Assembly: GCA_002390745.1 (NCBI GenBank)
Contig: DGQK01000022.1
Coordinates: forward strand, 195,486 to 225,029
From: Bacteroidetes bacterium UBA4416
Lineage (GTDB): Bacteria > Bacteroidota > Bacteroidia > B-17B0 > Aurantibacillaceae
Direction: 5' to 3'
DNA length: 29,544 bases
The notes under the pieces are model-generated. The model saw only the letters and a program-made list of their open reading frames with translations, was not told where the DNA came from and did not search any database. This document shows, in pieces, positions 8,311 through 16,338 of this stretch (position 1 is the first letter of the stretch; every line of letters starts with the position of its first letter). Both the position numbers and the translations under genes were made by a program.

Positions 8311-9486
8311 TTAGTCTTTCAGTAATTCCCGGGCGATGACCACCTTCTGGATCTCGCTGGTACCTTCACCGATGGTGCAGAGTTTGCTGTCGCGGTAGTA
8401 TTTCTCGGCAGGGAAGTCTTTTGTAAATCCGTAGCCACCGAAGATCTGAACGGCTTCCGTGCTGTTTTTCACACACACTTCAGACGCGTAGTATTTCGCG
8501 AAAGCACCTTCTTTGGTCATTTTCTGTCCGCGGTTTTTTAAGTCAGCCGCTTTGAATGTCAGCAGCTCAGCAGCTTCCAGCTCGGTAGCCATATCGGCCA
8601 GCTTAAAGCTGATGGCCTGGAAGGCAGAGATCGGCTTGCCGAATTGCTCACGCTCTTTGGAATATTTCAGTGAGCACTCGTAAGCGCCGCGGGCAATGCC
8701 GCAGCTCAGAGCTGCAATGGAGATGCGTCCTCCGTCCAGTACTTTCATGGCCTGGATGAAGCCTTCACCTTCTTTACCCATCATCTGGTCTTTGTGAACG
8801 CGGCAATTTTCGAAGATCAGCTCAGCTGTTTCGCTGGCACGCATCCCGAGTTTGTTTTCTTTTTTACCTGATTTGAAGCCAGGTGTTCCTTTTTCAATAA
8901 TGAAAGCGCTCATCCCGTGGCTGTCGCCTTTTTCGCCGGTACGTGCAATCACTACGGCAACATTTCCGGAGATAGCATGTGTGATGAAGTTTTTGGAACC
9001 GTTCAGAACGTAATAGTCTCCGTCTTTCACAGCTGTTGTGGCCATTCCGCCGGCATCAGAACCTGTTCCTGTTTCTGTTAAGCCCCAGGCGCCGATCCAT
9101 TCGGCGGTAGCCAGTTTCGGTAAGTATTTTGCTTTTTGTGCTTCGTTGCCGAATGCCAGGATATGGCCTGTGCATAACGAGTTGTGGGCCGCCATCGATA
9201 AGCCGATCGATCCGCAGATCTTGCTCAACTCAATAATAGCAGTGACATATTCGGTATAGCTGAATCCGGATCCACCGTATTCCGTAGGAACCAGTACACC
9301 CATGAGGCCAAGCTCACCTAATTTTTTAAAGACTTCTACCGGGAAAGTTTGTGCCTCGTCCCATTCCATCATTTTTGGATAGATATGCTCCTTACCGAAT
9401 TTGCGGATCATATCAGCGATCATTTGCTGATTTTCGTTGGTCTGGAAGCTCATTCCAACCGGGTTTTCTAATACTGCGCTAGACAT
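8311..9486 (-). CDS. Acyl-CoA dehydrogenase (short/medium-chain type)
   Basis: 391 residues from ATG 9486, or 380 if Met12 (9453, MSFQTNENQQ) is the true start. The longer form overlaps apt by 19 bases; the shorter does not and fits the usual ~380-residue length. FAD-dependent alpha,beta-dehydrogenation of acyl-CoA thioesters in fatty-acid or branched-chain amino-acid breakdown, passing electrons to ETF. Visible signatures: AWGLTETGTGSDAGG (FAD/substrate loop), KNFITHA, REQFGKPISAFQAISFKLADM, FGGYGFTKDFPAEKYYRD, and CTIGEGTSEIQ with the catalytic base Glu374. The gene is followed by a strong terminator. Chain-length specificity cannot be read from the sequence. Confidence 0.9.
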   Translation of the reverse strand: MSSAVLENPVGMSFQTNENQQMIADMIRKFGKEHIYPKMMEWDEAQTFPVEVFKKLGELGLMGVLVPTEYGGSGFSYTEYVTAIIELSKICGSIGLSMAAHNSLCTGHILAFGNEAQKAKYLPKLATAEWIGAWGLTETGTGSDAGGMATTAVKDGDYYVLNGSKNFITHAISGNVAVVIARTGEKGDSHGMSAFIIEKGTPGFKSGKKENKLGMRASETAELIFENCRVHKDQMMGKEGEGFIQAMKVLDGGRISIAALSCGIARGAYECSLKYSKEREQFGKPISAFQAISFKLADMATELEAAELLTFKAADLKNRGQKMTKEGAFAKYYASEVCVKNSTEAVQIFGGYGFTKDFPAEKYYRDSKLCTIGEGTSEIQKVVIARELLKD

Positions 9487-9995
9487 GTGATGTTGTTTGA
9501 GTGTATATTTAGTTTTTGTTTTCCATTTAAAAATCCCAGTTCGACAACGAAGCTGAAACCGCTGACATGCGCTCCCTGTTGTTCTACCAGGTTGGCCGCT
9601 GCCGCCGCTGTGCCGCCTGTTGCCAGAAGGTCGTCGTGGATCAGGACGTTCCAGCCTTTCTGTACGCTGCCAATGTGCATCTCTATTTTTGAGGTACCGT
9701 ATTCCAGTGCATACTCGTGGCTGATGGTTTTGTAAGGCAATTTGCCCGCTTTGCGTACCAGGATAAAAGGCACATTTAGCTTATTGGCCAGCAGGATCCC
9801 AAATAAGAAGCCCCGGCTTTCAATGCCTACAATGGCATTGGGTCTTGTGCCCAGCCGCTCAATAAAACCGTCTACAATTTCATTGCAGAGCTGCTGATTC
9901 TCAAAAATAGGAGTAATATCCTTGAACATGATGCCCGGTTTTGGAAAATCGGGAATATCGCGGATCGCTGCCTTGATGTTGCTTTCTAATGACAT
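9468..9995 (-). CDS. apt: Adenine phosphoribosyltransferase
   Basis: 175 residues, normal length for the family. Purine salvage in the cytoplasm: adenine plus PRPP gives AMP and pyrophosphate. Signatures: PDFPKPGIMFKDITPI near the N-terminus, IVGIESRGFLFG (55-66), RKAGKLPY (81-88), the flexible-loop segment EYALEYGTSKIEMH, and the PRPP-binding motif VLIHDDLLATGGT (117-129). The C-terminus (ELGFLNGKQKL...) is as expected. Its 3' end overlaps the longest reading of the acyl-CoA dehydrogenase gene by 19 bases, so the two are probably transcribed together. A TAAGTTTG -7-like element lies only about 11 bases upstream of the start (10006-10013, minus), which would give an almost leaderless mRNA. 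Confidence 0.94.
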   Translation of the reverse strand: MSLESNIKAAIRDIPDFPKPGIMFKDITPIFENQQLCNEIVDGFIERLGTRPNAIVGIESRGFLFGILLANKLNVPFILVRKAGKLPYKTISHEYALEYGTSKIEMHIGSVQKGWNVLIHDDLLATGGTAAAAANLVEQQGAHVSGFSFVVELGFLNGKQKLNIHSNNITCLAQY

Positions 9996-10115
9996 TGTCA
10001 GATCACAAACTTAATGAAATTTAAATAAAGATGTAGAATTTTTGTAAAATTAACGTATTGGCTTTCAGGGTTTAGCGGGCAATGTGACAGACGGTAAAAA
10101 CCCGCAGGTTTGATC

Positions 10116-10817
10116 TCATTTTTGAAAAATCACCCAGTTGCTCTGACGTGCCGTTTGTGAAAGATCCCTGCCGATTGTCTTCGGCATGCCTGTATCCGGA
10201 TTCCGGTACCAGCCTTCGTCCCAGGCGCCCATGTCGGTGTAGATCAGATCGACCACACCCAAAGCGGCGAGGTCTTCCGAAAATACTTTCAGTGTAATGT
10301 TCTCTGTGCTTTCAATGATGGCAATGGAGCGATCCTTCAACACCGCGATGCCACGACGCTGGAATACTTTCTTGTCGATAAAGCTCGCCGCCTTTCCTTT
10401 CTGAATACATTGGATTTGCTGAAAAAAGGAAGCTTTACCTGCCTTGGCTATCTGCAGCAGGCTGTCATTGAAGAGGCGCCCCCTGGCGGATTGAAAGATC
10501 CGGCAGCTGTTCTTCTCGATGTAACATACTCCGCCCAGGGTATTATTGATCGCACCGGTATTTCCCACCTTGCCTTTTACAGCAAAAATACCGTCGATGT
10601 GGTCATTACCTGTATTGGTGAAGGCAGCAGGAATGCAAAGCAGCACCGACGCGTCTTTTTTATCGGGCCGCACATCGGTAAACGCTAGCTTACAGGCATT
10701 CTTCCTGAAAAAAGTATAAGTAGTGCCGCTCTTCCCGGTTTTGGTTTCCAGGCTGATGTTCTGGGAGAAGGTTGTGGTAATTATACCGACAAAAGAAAGG
10801 AAGAAAAACAGTTTCAT
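10116..10817 (-). CDS. Secreted protein, possible phosphodiester glycosidase (NAGPA-like)
   Basis: 233 residues with signal peptide ~1-19 (GIITTTFSQ). The body reads like a short member of the phosphodiester glycosidase/DUF2233 group: an early block AAFTNTGNDHIDGIFAVKGK, a middle RRGIAVLKDRSIAIIES (154-170), TLKVFSEDLAALGVVDLIYTD with the Asp-Gly-like end MGAWDEGWYR (195-205), and a final block IGRDLSQTARQSNWVIF. The DGGGS motif of classical NAGPA proteins appears as DMGAWDE, so activity is uncertain. It has its own region, with the dispersed repeat upstream. Assignment is from fold-like pattern only; otherwise call it a secreted protein of unknown function. Confidence 0.6.
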   Translation of the reverse strand: MKLFFFLSFVGIITTTFSQNISLETKTGKSGTTYTFFRKNACKLAFTDVRPDKKDASVLLCIPAAFTNTGNDHIDGIFAVKGKVGNTGAINNTLGGVCYIEKNSCRIFQSARGRLFNDSLLQIAKAGKASFFQQIQCIQKGKAASFIDKKVFQRRGIAVLKDRSIAIIESTENITLKVFSEDLAALGVVDLIYTDMGAWDEGWYRNPDTGMPKTIGRDLSQTARQSNWVIFQK

Positions 10818-10890
10818 GAATCACTATTTAAGCAAGGTGTAACAGAATAACATGAGATTGTTCTGTCAAGCGTAGAGTCAGCAATGTGCT

Positions 10891-10960
10891 GTCATTGCGG
10901 GGAGGAACGACGAAGCAATCTCATATTATAGCAGATTGCTTCGCTATCGTTCGCAATGAC
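10891..10960. repeat. Interspersed palindromic repeat (GTCATTGCG / CGAAGCAATCT type)
   Basis: A 70-bp imperfect palindrome. Outer arms GTCATTGCG (10891-10899) and CGCAATGAC (10952-10960) and inner arms CGAAGCAATCT and AGATTGCTTCG are perfect complements, with an unequal stretch between them (GGGAGGAACGA on the left, CTATCGTT on the right). The motif resembles a dispersed MITE/REP-like element I know from several bacterial phyla, including Bacteroidota. It begins 13 bases downstream of the phosphohexomutase stop, so it could also fold as a transcript-end hairpin. It carries no real gene. Confidence 0.8.
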
Positions 10961-10973
10961 GGTCATAGGGGGG

Positions 10974-12380
10974 TTATCCCAATAATGTGTCCTGTGCCGC
11001 TTTCAGCAATTTGCGTGTATTCTCAAGCGTGTCGCTTTCGCCGTAAAGGCGCAGTACTGGCTCCGTTCCGCTGGCCCTGATCATCAGCCACTGGTCCTTG
11101 TCAAAATGGTATTTCCAGCCGTCGATGGTTTCCAGGCGTTCTACCTGGTAAGGCCCGAAGGATTTATAAATATCGTCTTTGCAGCCTTTAATGATGCGCT
11201 GTTTCACCTCTTCTGTCAGGTGCAGGTCATTACGCTCATACACAAAAGCCCCGGTTAATTTGTACAGGTCTTCGATCAGCTGCTCCAGGGTTTTTCCTGA
11301 TTTGGCCATGTACTCCCAGATGGTGAGCCCCATCCAGATTCCGTCGCGCTCAGGGATATGCCCTTTGATAGCAATACCGCCGCTTTCCTCGCCGCCCATG
11401 ATCACATCTTCATTGATCATGTAGCCTGCAATGTGCTTGAAGCCGATCTGCGTGATGACGATTGGCAGGTTGTAATGCTTTGCCAGCTTGTGGATGCGCG
11501 GTGTTACCGAGAAGGCCGCCACGATCTTTCCGCCGTATTTTTTTTCTTCCACCAGGTATTTCACCAACAACAGGATGATGTGGTGCGAATCCACGAAATT
11601 TCCTTTGCTGTCGTAAAGCCCGATCCTGTCGGCATCCCCGTCGGTGCAGAGTCCGCAGTTGATGTGCCCGTCTTTTTTGATGAGCTCGCTGAACTCCAGT
11701 AAATTCTTGTGGATCGGCTCGGGAGCCTGCCCGTGGAAGCCGGGATTGTCATCATCGTGCAGGTGGATGATCTCCGGGAACAAGCGCTTCATCACGCGCT
11801 TGCCGGCACCGAACATGCTGTCATAAGCCAGCTTTAAGCCCGATGATTTAATGGCTTTCAGATCAAAGGATTCTTCCACATGTTTCAGGTACATGTCCTC
11901 CAGGTTGGTATACACCAGCATGCCCCTGGCTTCCGCTTCTTTCAGGTCGATTGACTCGTAGTTGGGATTGGCTTTATCAGGAATGATGTCTTCAATCTCC
12001 TGGATCTTTTCCGGAACCAGCGGGCCGCCGTAATGTCCCTTCAGCTTATAACCATTATAAGAAGGCGGGTTGTGGCTCGCTGTAATGATGATGCCCAGGG
12101 ATGTATTGAGTTTCAGAGCGCCCAGGGAGATCATCGGGGTCGAAACATAGTCTTTGGCTAAATATACTTTCACGCCGTTGGCGATAAATACCTTTGCGGT
12201 TGTTTCGGCAAACAATTCGCCGGCAAAACGGCAATCATGCCCCACCACGGCGCTTGGCTCCTTAAAATTTTGTTTGATCCAGGCAGCAGTGGCTTCCGTC
12301 ACGCGTGCTACATTCTCTACTGTAAAATCCTTTGCGATAATCGCTCTCCAGCCGTCGGTTCCGAATTTGATCTTTGTCAT
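10974..12380 (-). CDS. Phosphoglucomutase/phosphomannomutase (alpha-D-phosphohexomutase)
   Basis: 468 residues, four-domain phosphohexomutase. It interconverts hexose 1- and 6-phosphates via a phosphoserine, supplying glucose-1-P or mannose-1-P for glycan precursors. Visible motifs: FGTDGWRAI (6-14), the phosphoserine loop TASHNPPSYNGYK with Ser102, the Mg-binding loop DGDADR (247-252), the sugar-specificity loop GGEESGG (329-335) and the phosphate loop RASGTEPVLRLYGES (435-449). The GEESGG loop fits glucose/mannose enzymes and not GlmM, but substrate choice is not decided by sequence. No sugar genes adjoin it. The dispersed repeat lies just beyond its stop. Confidence 0.9.
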   Translation of the reverse strand: MTKIKFGTDGWRAIIAKDFTVENVARVTEATAAWIKQNFKEPSAVVGHDCRFAGELFAETTAKVFIANGVKVYLAKDYVSTPMISLGALKLNTSLGIIITASHNPPSYNGYKLKGHYGGPLVPEKIQEIEDIIPDKANPNYESIDLKEAEARGMLVYTNLEDMYLKHVEESFDLKAIKSSGLKLAYDSMFGAGKRVMKRLFPEIIHLHDDDNPGFHGQAPEPIHKNLLEFSELIKKDGHINCGLCTDGDADRIGLYDSKGNFVDSHHIILLLVKYLVEEKKYGGKIVAAFSVTPRIHKLAKHYNLPIVITQIGFKHIAGYMINEDVIMGGEESGGIAIKGHIPERDGIWMGLTIWEYMAKSGKTLEQLIEDLYKLTGAFVYERNDLHLTEEVKQRIIKGCKDDIYKSFGPYQVERLETIDGWKYHFDKDQWLMIRASGTEPVLRLYGESDTLENTRKLLKAAQDTLLG

Positions 12381-12453
12381 AAAAATAAGTTTATAAAAAA
12401 AAACAGGTTTAAATATAGTTGAAAATAGCTAAAAAGACGCTATTCCCGTGTAA

Positions 12454-12948
12454 TTATTGCATTAAACTTTTCAGGTGCTCACAGGTCGATTCATCTTTCC
12501 AATCGATGTAGCCTACATTGTCGTACACCACCTCGCCTTTGGTGTTGAGCAGATACGTTGTGGGGATCGAGTGAATGCCAAAATCACGGAAGTTGCTCAC
12601 CAGGGTCACAAAGGTAAATGGGTAAGCCGTCTTTTCGCGGAAAGCCACCATTTTCTCAATGCTCTCATCGGTAATGCACAATACCGTCACGTCGTCCAGC
12701 CTGCTGGCTTTTACGGCGTTGATCTCTTTCAACTCCACAAGGCAGTTGGGGCACCAGCTGGCGTAGAAGCTCACGATCACTTTTTTTCCTTTCAGCGATC
12801 GGATGTCGAAAAGGTTGGTGTCCTGGTCTACTACCTGGATTTTGGAAATGTCGATAGCAGGCGCCACCCTGTACTTTTGATAGAAATAAAGTCCGAGAGC
12901 CCCTAAAGCCAGGACGATCAGGATGGTGTAAATGTGTTTTGCCTTCAT
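12454..12948 (-). CDS. Membrane-anchored TlpA-like thioredoxin
   Basis: 164 residues. One N-terminal membrane helix (~6-23, IYTILIVLALGALGLYFY) without a clear cleavage site, so probably a signal anchor with the domain outside the cytoplasmic membrane. Thioredoxin-like domain ~35-160: DIRSLKGKKVIVSFYASWCPNC with Cys66 and Cys69, VLCITDES, and the cis-Pro region HSIPTTYLLNTKGEVVY. The CPNC dipeptide is typical of TlpA/ResA-type thiol-disulfide proteins, which reduce periplasmic disulfides, for example in cytochrome c or envelope assembly. It stands divergently to mtgA, so it may be a single-gene unit. Partner proteins are not evident. Confidence 0.85.
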   Translation of the reverse strand: MKAKHIYTILIVLALGALGLYFYQKYRVAPAIDISKIQVVDQDTNLFDIRSLKGKKVIVSFYASWCPNCLVELKEINAVKASRLDDVTVLCITDESIEKMVAFREKTAYPFTFVTLVSNFRDFGIHSIPTTYLLNTKGEVVYDNVGYIDWKDESTCEHLKSLMQ

Positions 12949-13131
12949 GGTAGGGTATGTTTGCGTTAAGTGATAAGCCTTGTTTAGCTTGCCGGATCAT
13001 GAGCAGCGCTGAGTCTTCGTGGCCGTTCAGGCTTCGGGACCAAAGCGCTGTTTCATGTTATTAAAAAAAGATTGTTGTTAAAAAATAACGAGATTGTAAA
13101 CTTACAGTAAATTATAGAATAGTTTTACGGA

Positions 13132-13893
13132 ATGCTTAGAAAAATATTAGGCAAAACCTGGACTATTTTGTGGAAAACGTGCGTGATCTTTATCATCCTT
13201 TCCATTGTTTCCGTCATTGCATTCCGCTGGGTGCCTGTGCCCATCACGCCCCTGATGCTTATCCGCAATGTCGAGCAGATGGGCGGCAATAAGGGTGTGG
13301 TGATGAAGCACGACTGGGTGCCCCTGGAACAGATCTCTCCAAAGCTCCAGTTGGCCGTGGTTTGCAGTGAGGACCAGAACTACCTGAAGCATTACGGGCT
13401 TGATTTTGGTGCCATCGAAAAAGCAATGAAGGAAAACGAGAAGGGGAAGCGGACGAGAGGCGCCAGCACCATCAGCCAGCAAACCGCTAAAAATGTGTTT
13501 CTGTGGCCTGGCCGCAGCTACCTCCGCAAAGGGCTGGAGGTGTGGTTTACCCTGCTGATCGAAACCTTCTGGAGCAAAGAACGCATCATGGAAGTGTACC
13601 TCAACAGCATTGAAATGGGCAAGGGCATTTATGGGGCGGAAGCTGCCAGCCAGCACTGGTTTCATAAATCCGCCAGCAAGCTTAGCAAAGACGAGGCTGC
13701 CGCCATTGCTGCTATCCTGCCCAACCCTTTACAGTACAAGGCCAATCCGCCGAGCTCTTACATTACCGGCCGTAAGGCCTGGATCAAGCAGCAGATGAAT
13801 TTCTGGGGCAATAAGCTGGATTATAATAAATACAAGGACGACGAGGAAGAGGAGGTCCCGGCCGGGAAGCGCGCGTCCGCAAGCACTGATTAA
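13132..13893 (+). CDS. mtgA: Monofunctional peptidoglycan glycosyltransferase
   Basis: 253 residues. GT51 enzyme that polymerises lipid II into glycan strands at the outer face of the cytoplasmic membrane. One N-terminal membrane helix (~11-32). Motif 1 SEDQNYLKHYGLDF (79-92) contains the catalytic Glu80; motif 2 RGASTISQQTAKNVFL (109-124); motif 3 RKGLEVWFTLLIE (132-144) and RIMEVYLNSIEMGKGIYGAE (151-170). There is no transpeptidase domain, so it is the monofunctional MtgA type; the C-terminus ends in an acidic EEEE tract and a short basic tail. The next gene starts 3 bases later, indicating an operon with the serine hydrolase and probably the acyltransferase. Confidence 0.92.
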   Translation: MLRKILGKTWTILWKTCVIFIILSIVSVIAFRWVPVPITPLMLIRNVEQMGGNKGVVMKHDWVPLEQISPKLQLAVVCSEDQNYLKHYGLDFGAIEKAMKENEKGKRTRGASTISQQTAKNVFLWPGRSYLRKGLEVWFTLLIETFWSKERIMEVYLNSIEMGKGIYGAEAASQHWFHKSASKLSKDEAAAIAAILPNPLQYKANPPSSYITGRKAWIKQQMNFWGNKLDYNKYKDDEEEEVPAGKRASASTD

Positions 13894-13896
13894 AGC

Positions 13897-15051
13897 ATGA
13901 AATACCTGTTATCACTCGTTATATGTTCGTTTTTAATTGTTACCTGTAATCAGACGGAAGTATCGAATGCATCGCCTGCACAGAAGCATACGGAGCCGGT
14001 TATTACCGATTCGCTGAAGTACAGGGCCGAGATCTACCGCCTCGATACCCTTTTTCAGAAACTGTACAACAGCGACGCCTTTAATGGCAATGTGCTTGTG
14101 GCGAAGGGGCACACCGTTATCTACCGGAAGTCCTTCGGCTATGGGATCAAAGAGCGTAATGTGAAGCTGAGCGATACGTCCCTGTTTCAGCTGGCATCGG
14201 TTTCCAAGGTCATTACCGGTGTAGCCACCCTGTTATTGGTAGAGCAGGGCAAGCTCAGGCTCGAATCGCCGGTGAGTGAAATCCTGAGTGGCTTTCCTTA
14301 TGAGGGGGTGACGGTGAAGCAACTGCTCTGCCACCGTTCCGGCCTTCCCAATTACATCTATTTCTGCACAGGCCTGCTGCCCGAAAAGCCGGACCTCATC
14401 ACCGGGGAGGATGTGCTCGGTATCATGATCAAAGACAAGCCCAAAGCCTGGCTCAAGCCGGATACGCGCTTCAACTATTGCAATACCAATTATGCGCTGC
14501 TGGCCCTCATCATCGAAAAAGCATCCGGTAAAAGCTACCCGCAATTCCTGGCTGATGAGATCTTTACGCCGCTGGGAATGAAGCACAGCTTTACACGCAC
14601 AGGCCTGAATCCCAAAGATCCGAACCTGACGCATGGCTATACGATGAAATATAAGGAAGTGGCAGCCGACCGCACCGACGGCGTGCTGGGAGATAAGGGC
14701 ATTTATACCACCACCTACGATCTGTTCCTGCTGAGCAATGCGCTTTATCAGAATAAATTGTTAAGCCCCGAAATGCAGAGCCAGGCATATACAGCCTACA
14801 GCCCTGAAAAAAAGCTTTCCAACTATGGCCTGGGCTGGCGCATGAACATGAATGCCCCCGACAAGGAAGTGTTTCATAACGGCTGGTGGCATGGTTACCG
14901 GACCTCATTCCACAGGCGCTTTAAAGACAGTCTCACCATTGTGGTGCTGAGCAACCGGCTCAACCGCAGCGTCTATTCTACCTGGCGCATCTACAATGCC
15001 ATCGACGGGCCTTTGTCGGCATCCGCTAAGCCGGAAGGCGAGGAGGAATAA
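13897..15051 (+). CDS. Beta-lactamase-fold serine hydrolase (class C/PBP-like), exported
   Basis: 384 residues. N-terminal export signal ending FLIVTC with Cys17 as a possible lipid-modified cysteine; Thr at -1 is unusual for a lipobox. Catalytic motifs of the class C beta-lactamase/AmpH-EstB group are all present: SVSK (Ser101-Lys104), YCN (Tyr194-Asn196) and HNGWWHG (327-333) in place of KTG. This fold serves D-Ala-D-Ala peptidases, esterases and beta-lactamases alike. Its position directly behind mtgA favours a cell-wall or envelope-modifying role over antibiotic resistance, but that is inference. A strict substrate call is not possible. Confidence 0.87.
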   Translation: MKYLLSLVICSFLIVTCNQTEVSNASPAQKHTEPVITDSLKYRAEIYRLDTLFQKLYNSDAFNGNVLVAKGHTVIYRKSFGYGIKERNVKLSDTSLFQLASVSKVITGVATLLLVEQGKLRLESPVSEILSGFPYEGVTVKQLLCHRSGLPNYIYFCTGLLPEKPDLITGEDVLGIMIKDKPKAWLKPDTRFNYCNTNYALLALIIEKASGKSYPQFLADEIFTPLGMKHSFTRTGLNPKDPNLTHGYTMKYKEVAADRTDGVLGDKGIYTTTYDLFLLSNALYQNKLLSPEMQSQAYTAYSPEKKLSNYGLGWRMNMNAPDKEVFHNGWWHGYRTSFHRRFKDSLTIVVLSNRLNRSVYSTWRIYNAIDGPLSASAKPEGEEE

Positions 15052-15074
15052 ATGCGCTTTAAAAAAGTTGATCC

Positions 15075-16181
15075 ATGATCCCACAAAAGCTATATGGCCT
15101 CGATCATTTAAGGGCACTGGCCATATCCTATGTTCTGCTGTTCCATTATTTCATTCTTAGCGGAGGAGCGCCTGCCTGGCTACCTGATTTTGCCAAATTC
15201 GGATGGACGGGCGTTGACCTGTTCTTCGTGCTGAGCGGCTTTCTCATCTCCTCGTCGCTGTTTGCCCAAATGAAGCAAGGACAGCTCATTTCATTCCGGC
15301 AATTTTTTCTGAAGCGTTTTTTTAGAATTGTGCCGGCTTTTTTAGTCACTGTCGGGCTTTATTTTTGTTTCCCGTTTTTTCGTGAGAAAGAAAGCCTGCC
15401 GCCCCTGTGGAAATTCATCACCTTTACCCAAAACCTCGGATTGAACCTGAAAGACTTTGGAACCTTTTCCCATGCCTGGTCGCTTTGCGTGGAAGAGCAT
15501 TTCTACTTGTTTCTGCCATTGCTATTACTGCTGCTGCAGCTTGCAAAACTCACCAAAAGAGCCTGGTGGATCCTGGTTGTTCTGTTTTTAGCCGGTTTTA
15601 TGGTCAGGATGTATTGCTTTAATGAGTTGTATCTTCCGAAGAGCGGGGAGGAGAATAGCTGGATGTACTGGTATAAGGATATTTATTACCCAACTTACAA
15701 TCGCCTGGATGGCCTCCTGGTGGGCGTTTCCATCGCGGGGCTTTACCAGTTCCTGCCGGGAGCCTGGGCGGTGATCTCGGGATTCGGAAATCATTTTCTG
15801 GTACTGGGCCTGTTGGTTCTGGGCGCTGCTTATGTGCTGTGCGACGATCAGCAAAGCTTTCAGGCTTCCGTCTTCGGATTTGCCCTTGTTGCTTTTGGTT
15901 ACGGCTTTATGGTTATCGGGGCCATCAGCCCAACCAGTATTTTATATAAATGGAATTCGAAGGTAACAACCTTCATTGCCACACTGTCCTACGCTGTTTA
16001 CCTGACGCATAAAGGCATCATTCACATCACGCATCAGCTTTTAAAAGATCATGTCACAGACGCCAATGCACTGCTAGCCATCAGTCTTGTTACCTGTTTC
16101 CTGGGGGCTTACATCCTGCATCTCTGTATTGAAAAGCCGTTTATGAAGCTTAGGGAGCGGATTATTGGTTCGGGGCGCTAA
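15075..16181 (+). CDS. Membrane acyltransferase 3 family protein (OafA/YrhL-like)
   Basis: 368 residues with about ten predicted membrane helices. Family signatures: LDHLRALAISYVLLFHY (9-25) with His11 and Arg13, WTGVDLFFVLSGFLISS (44-60), RFFRIVPAFL (81-90), and HAWSLCVEEHFYLFLPLL (133-150). These proteins move acyl groups, usually acetyl, from the cytoplasm onto extracytoplasmic sugars such as peptidoglycan, O-antigen or exopolysaccharide. It starts 23 bases after the serine hydrolase, so it may belong to the same operon as mtgA, and peptidoglycan O-acetylation would be a reasonable guess. There is no fused SGNH domain. Confidence 0.88.
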   Translation: MIPQKLYGLDHLRALAISYVLLFHYFILSGGAPAWLPDFAKFGWTGVDLFFVLSGFLISSSLFAQMKQGQLISFRQFFLKRFFRIVPAFLVTVGLYFCFPFFREKESLPPLWKFITFTQNLGLNLKDFGTFSHAWSLCVEEHFYLFLPLLLLLLQLAKLTKRAWWILVVLFLAGFMVRMYCFNELYLPKSGEENSWMYWYKDIYYPTYNRLDGLLVGVSIAGLYQFLPGAWAVISGFGNHFLVLGLLVLGAAYVLCDDQQSFQASVFGFALVAFGYGFMVIGAISPTSILYKWNSKVTTFIATLSYAVYLTHKGIIHITHQLLKDHVTDANALLAISLVTCFLGAYILHLCIEKPFMKLRERIIGSGR

Positions 16182-16282
16182 GATAGAAGGCAGGGATGAA
16201 AAAAACGGAATGAGTATTTCTTCTCAATTTATTTACAACATTTGCTTTTCATCGGCCTGGCATGGAAGGACGGTAAACCGCC

Positions 16283-16313
16283 TTGTTTTAAGATCTGATT
16301 TTCTATACTTTAG
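16283..16313 (+). promoter_or_regulatory. Possible promoter of the lysine-rich orphan gene
   Basis: TTG (16283-16285) is followed after 20 bases by TACTTTAG (16306-16313), one mismatch from TAnnTTTG. The predicted leader to ATG 16339 is about 20 bases. Confidence 0.35.
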
Positions 16314-16338
16314 TTATTCTTACTAAAAGCACATCCAC

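Noticed and set aside
10006..10013. TAAGTTTG upstream of apt (minus strand)
   Set aside because: Exact -7 match, but the leader would be only a few bases and there is no -33 element; mentioned under apt and not listed as a feature.
10891..10960. CRISPR-like repeat
   Set aside because: Only a single palindromic unit, with no regularly spaced copies and no cas genes.
10886..11080. Small open frame beginning MLSLRGGTTKQSH
   Set aside because: It is the translation of the dispersed palindromic repeat running on into the antisense of the phosphohexomutase gene; this peptide is a usual artefact of that repeat.
13897..15051. Antibiotic-resistance beta-lactamase
   Set aside because: The SxxK/YxN/HxG motifs occur in many esterases and peptidases, and the operon context is cell-wall synthesis; resistance cannot be claimed.
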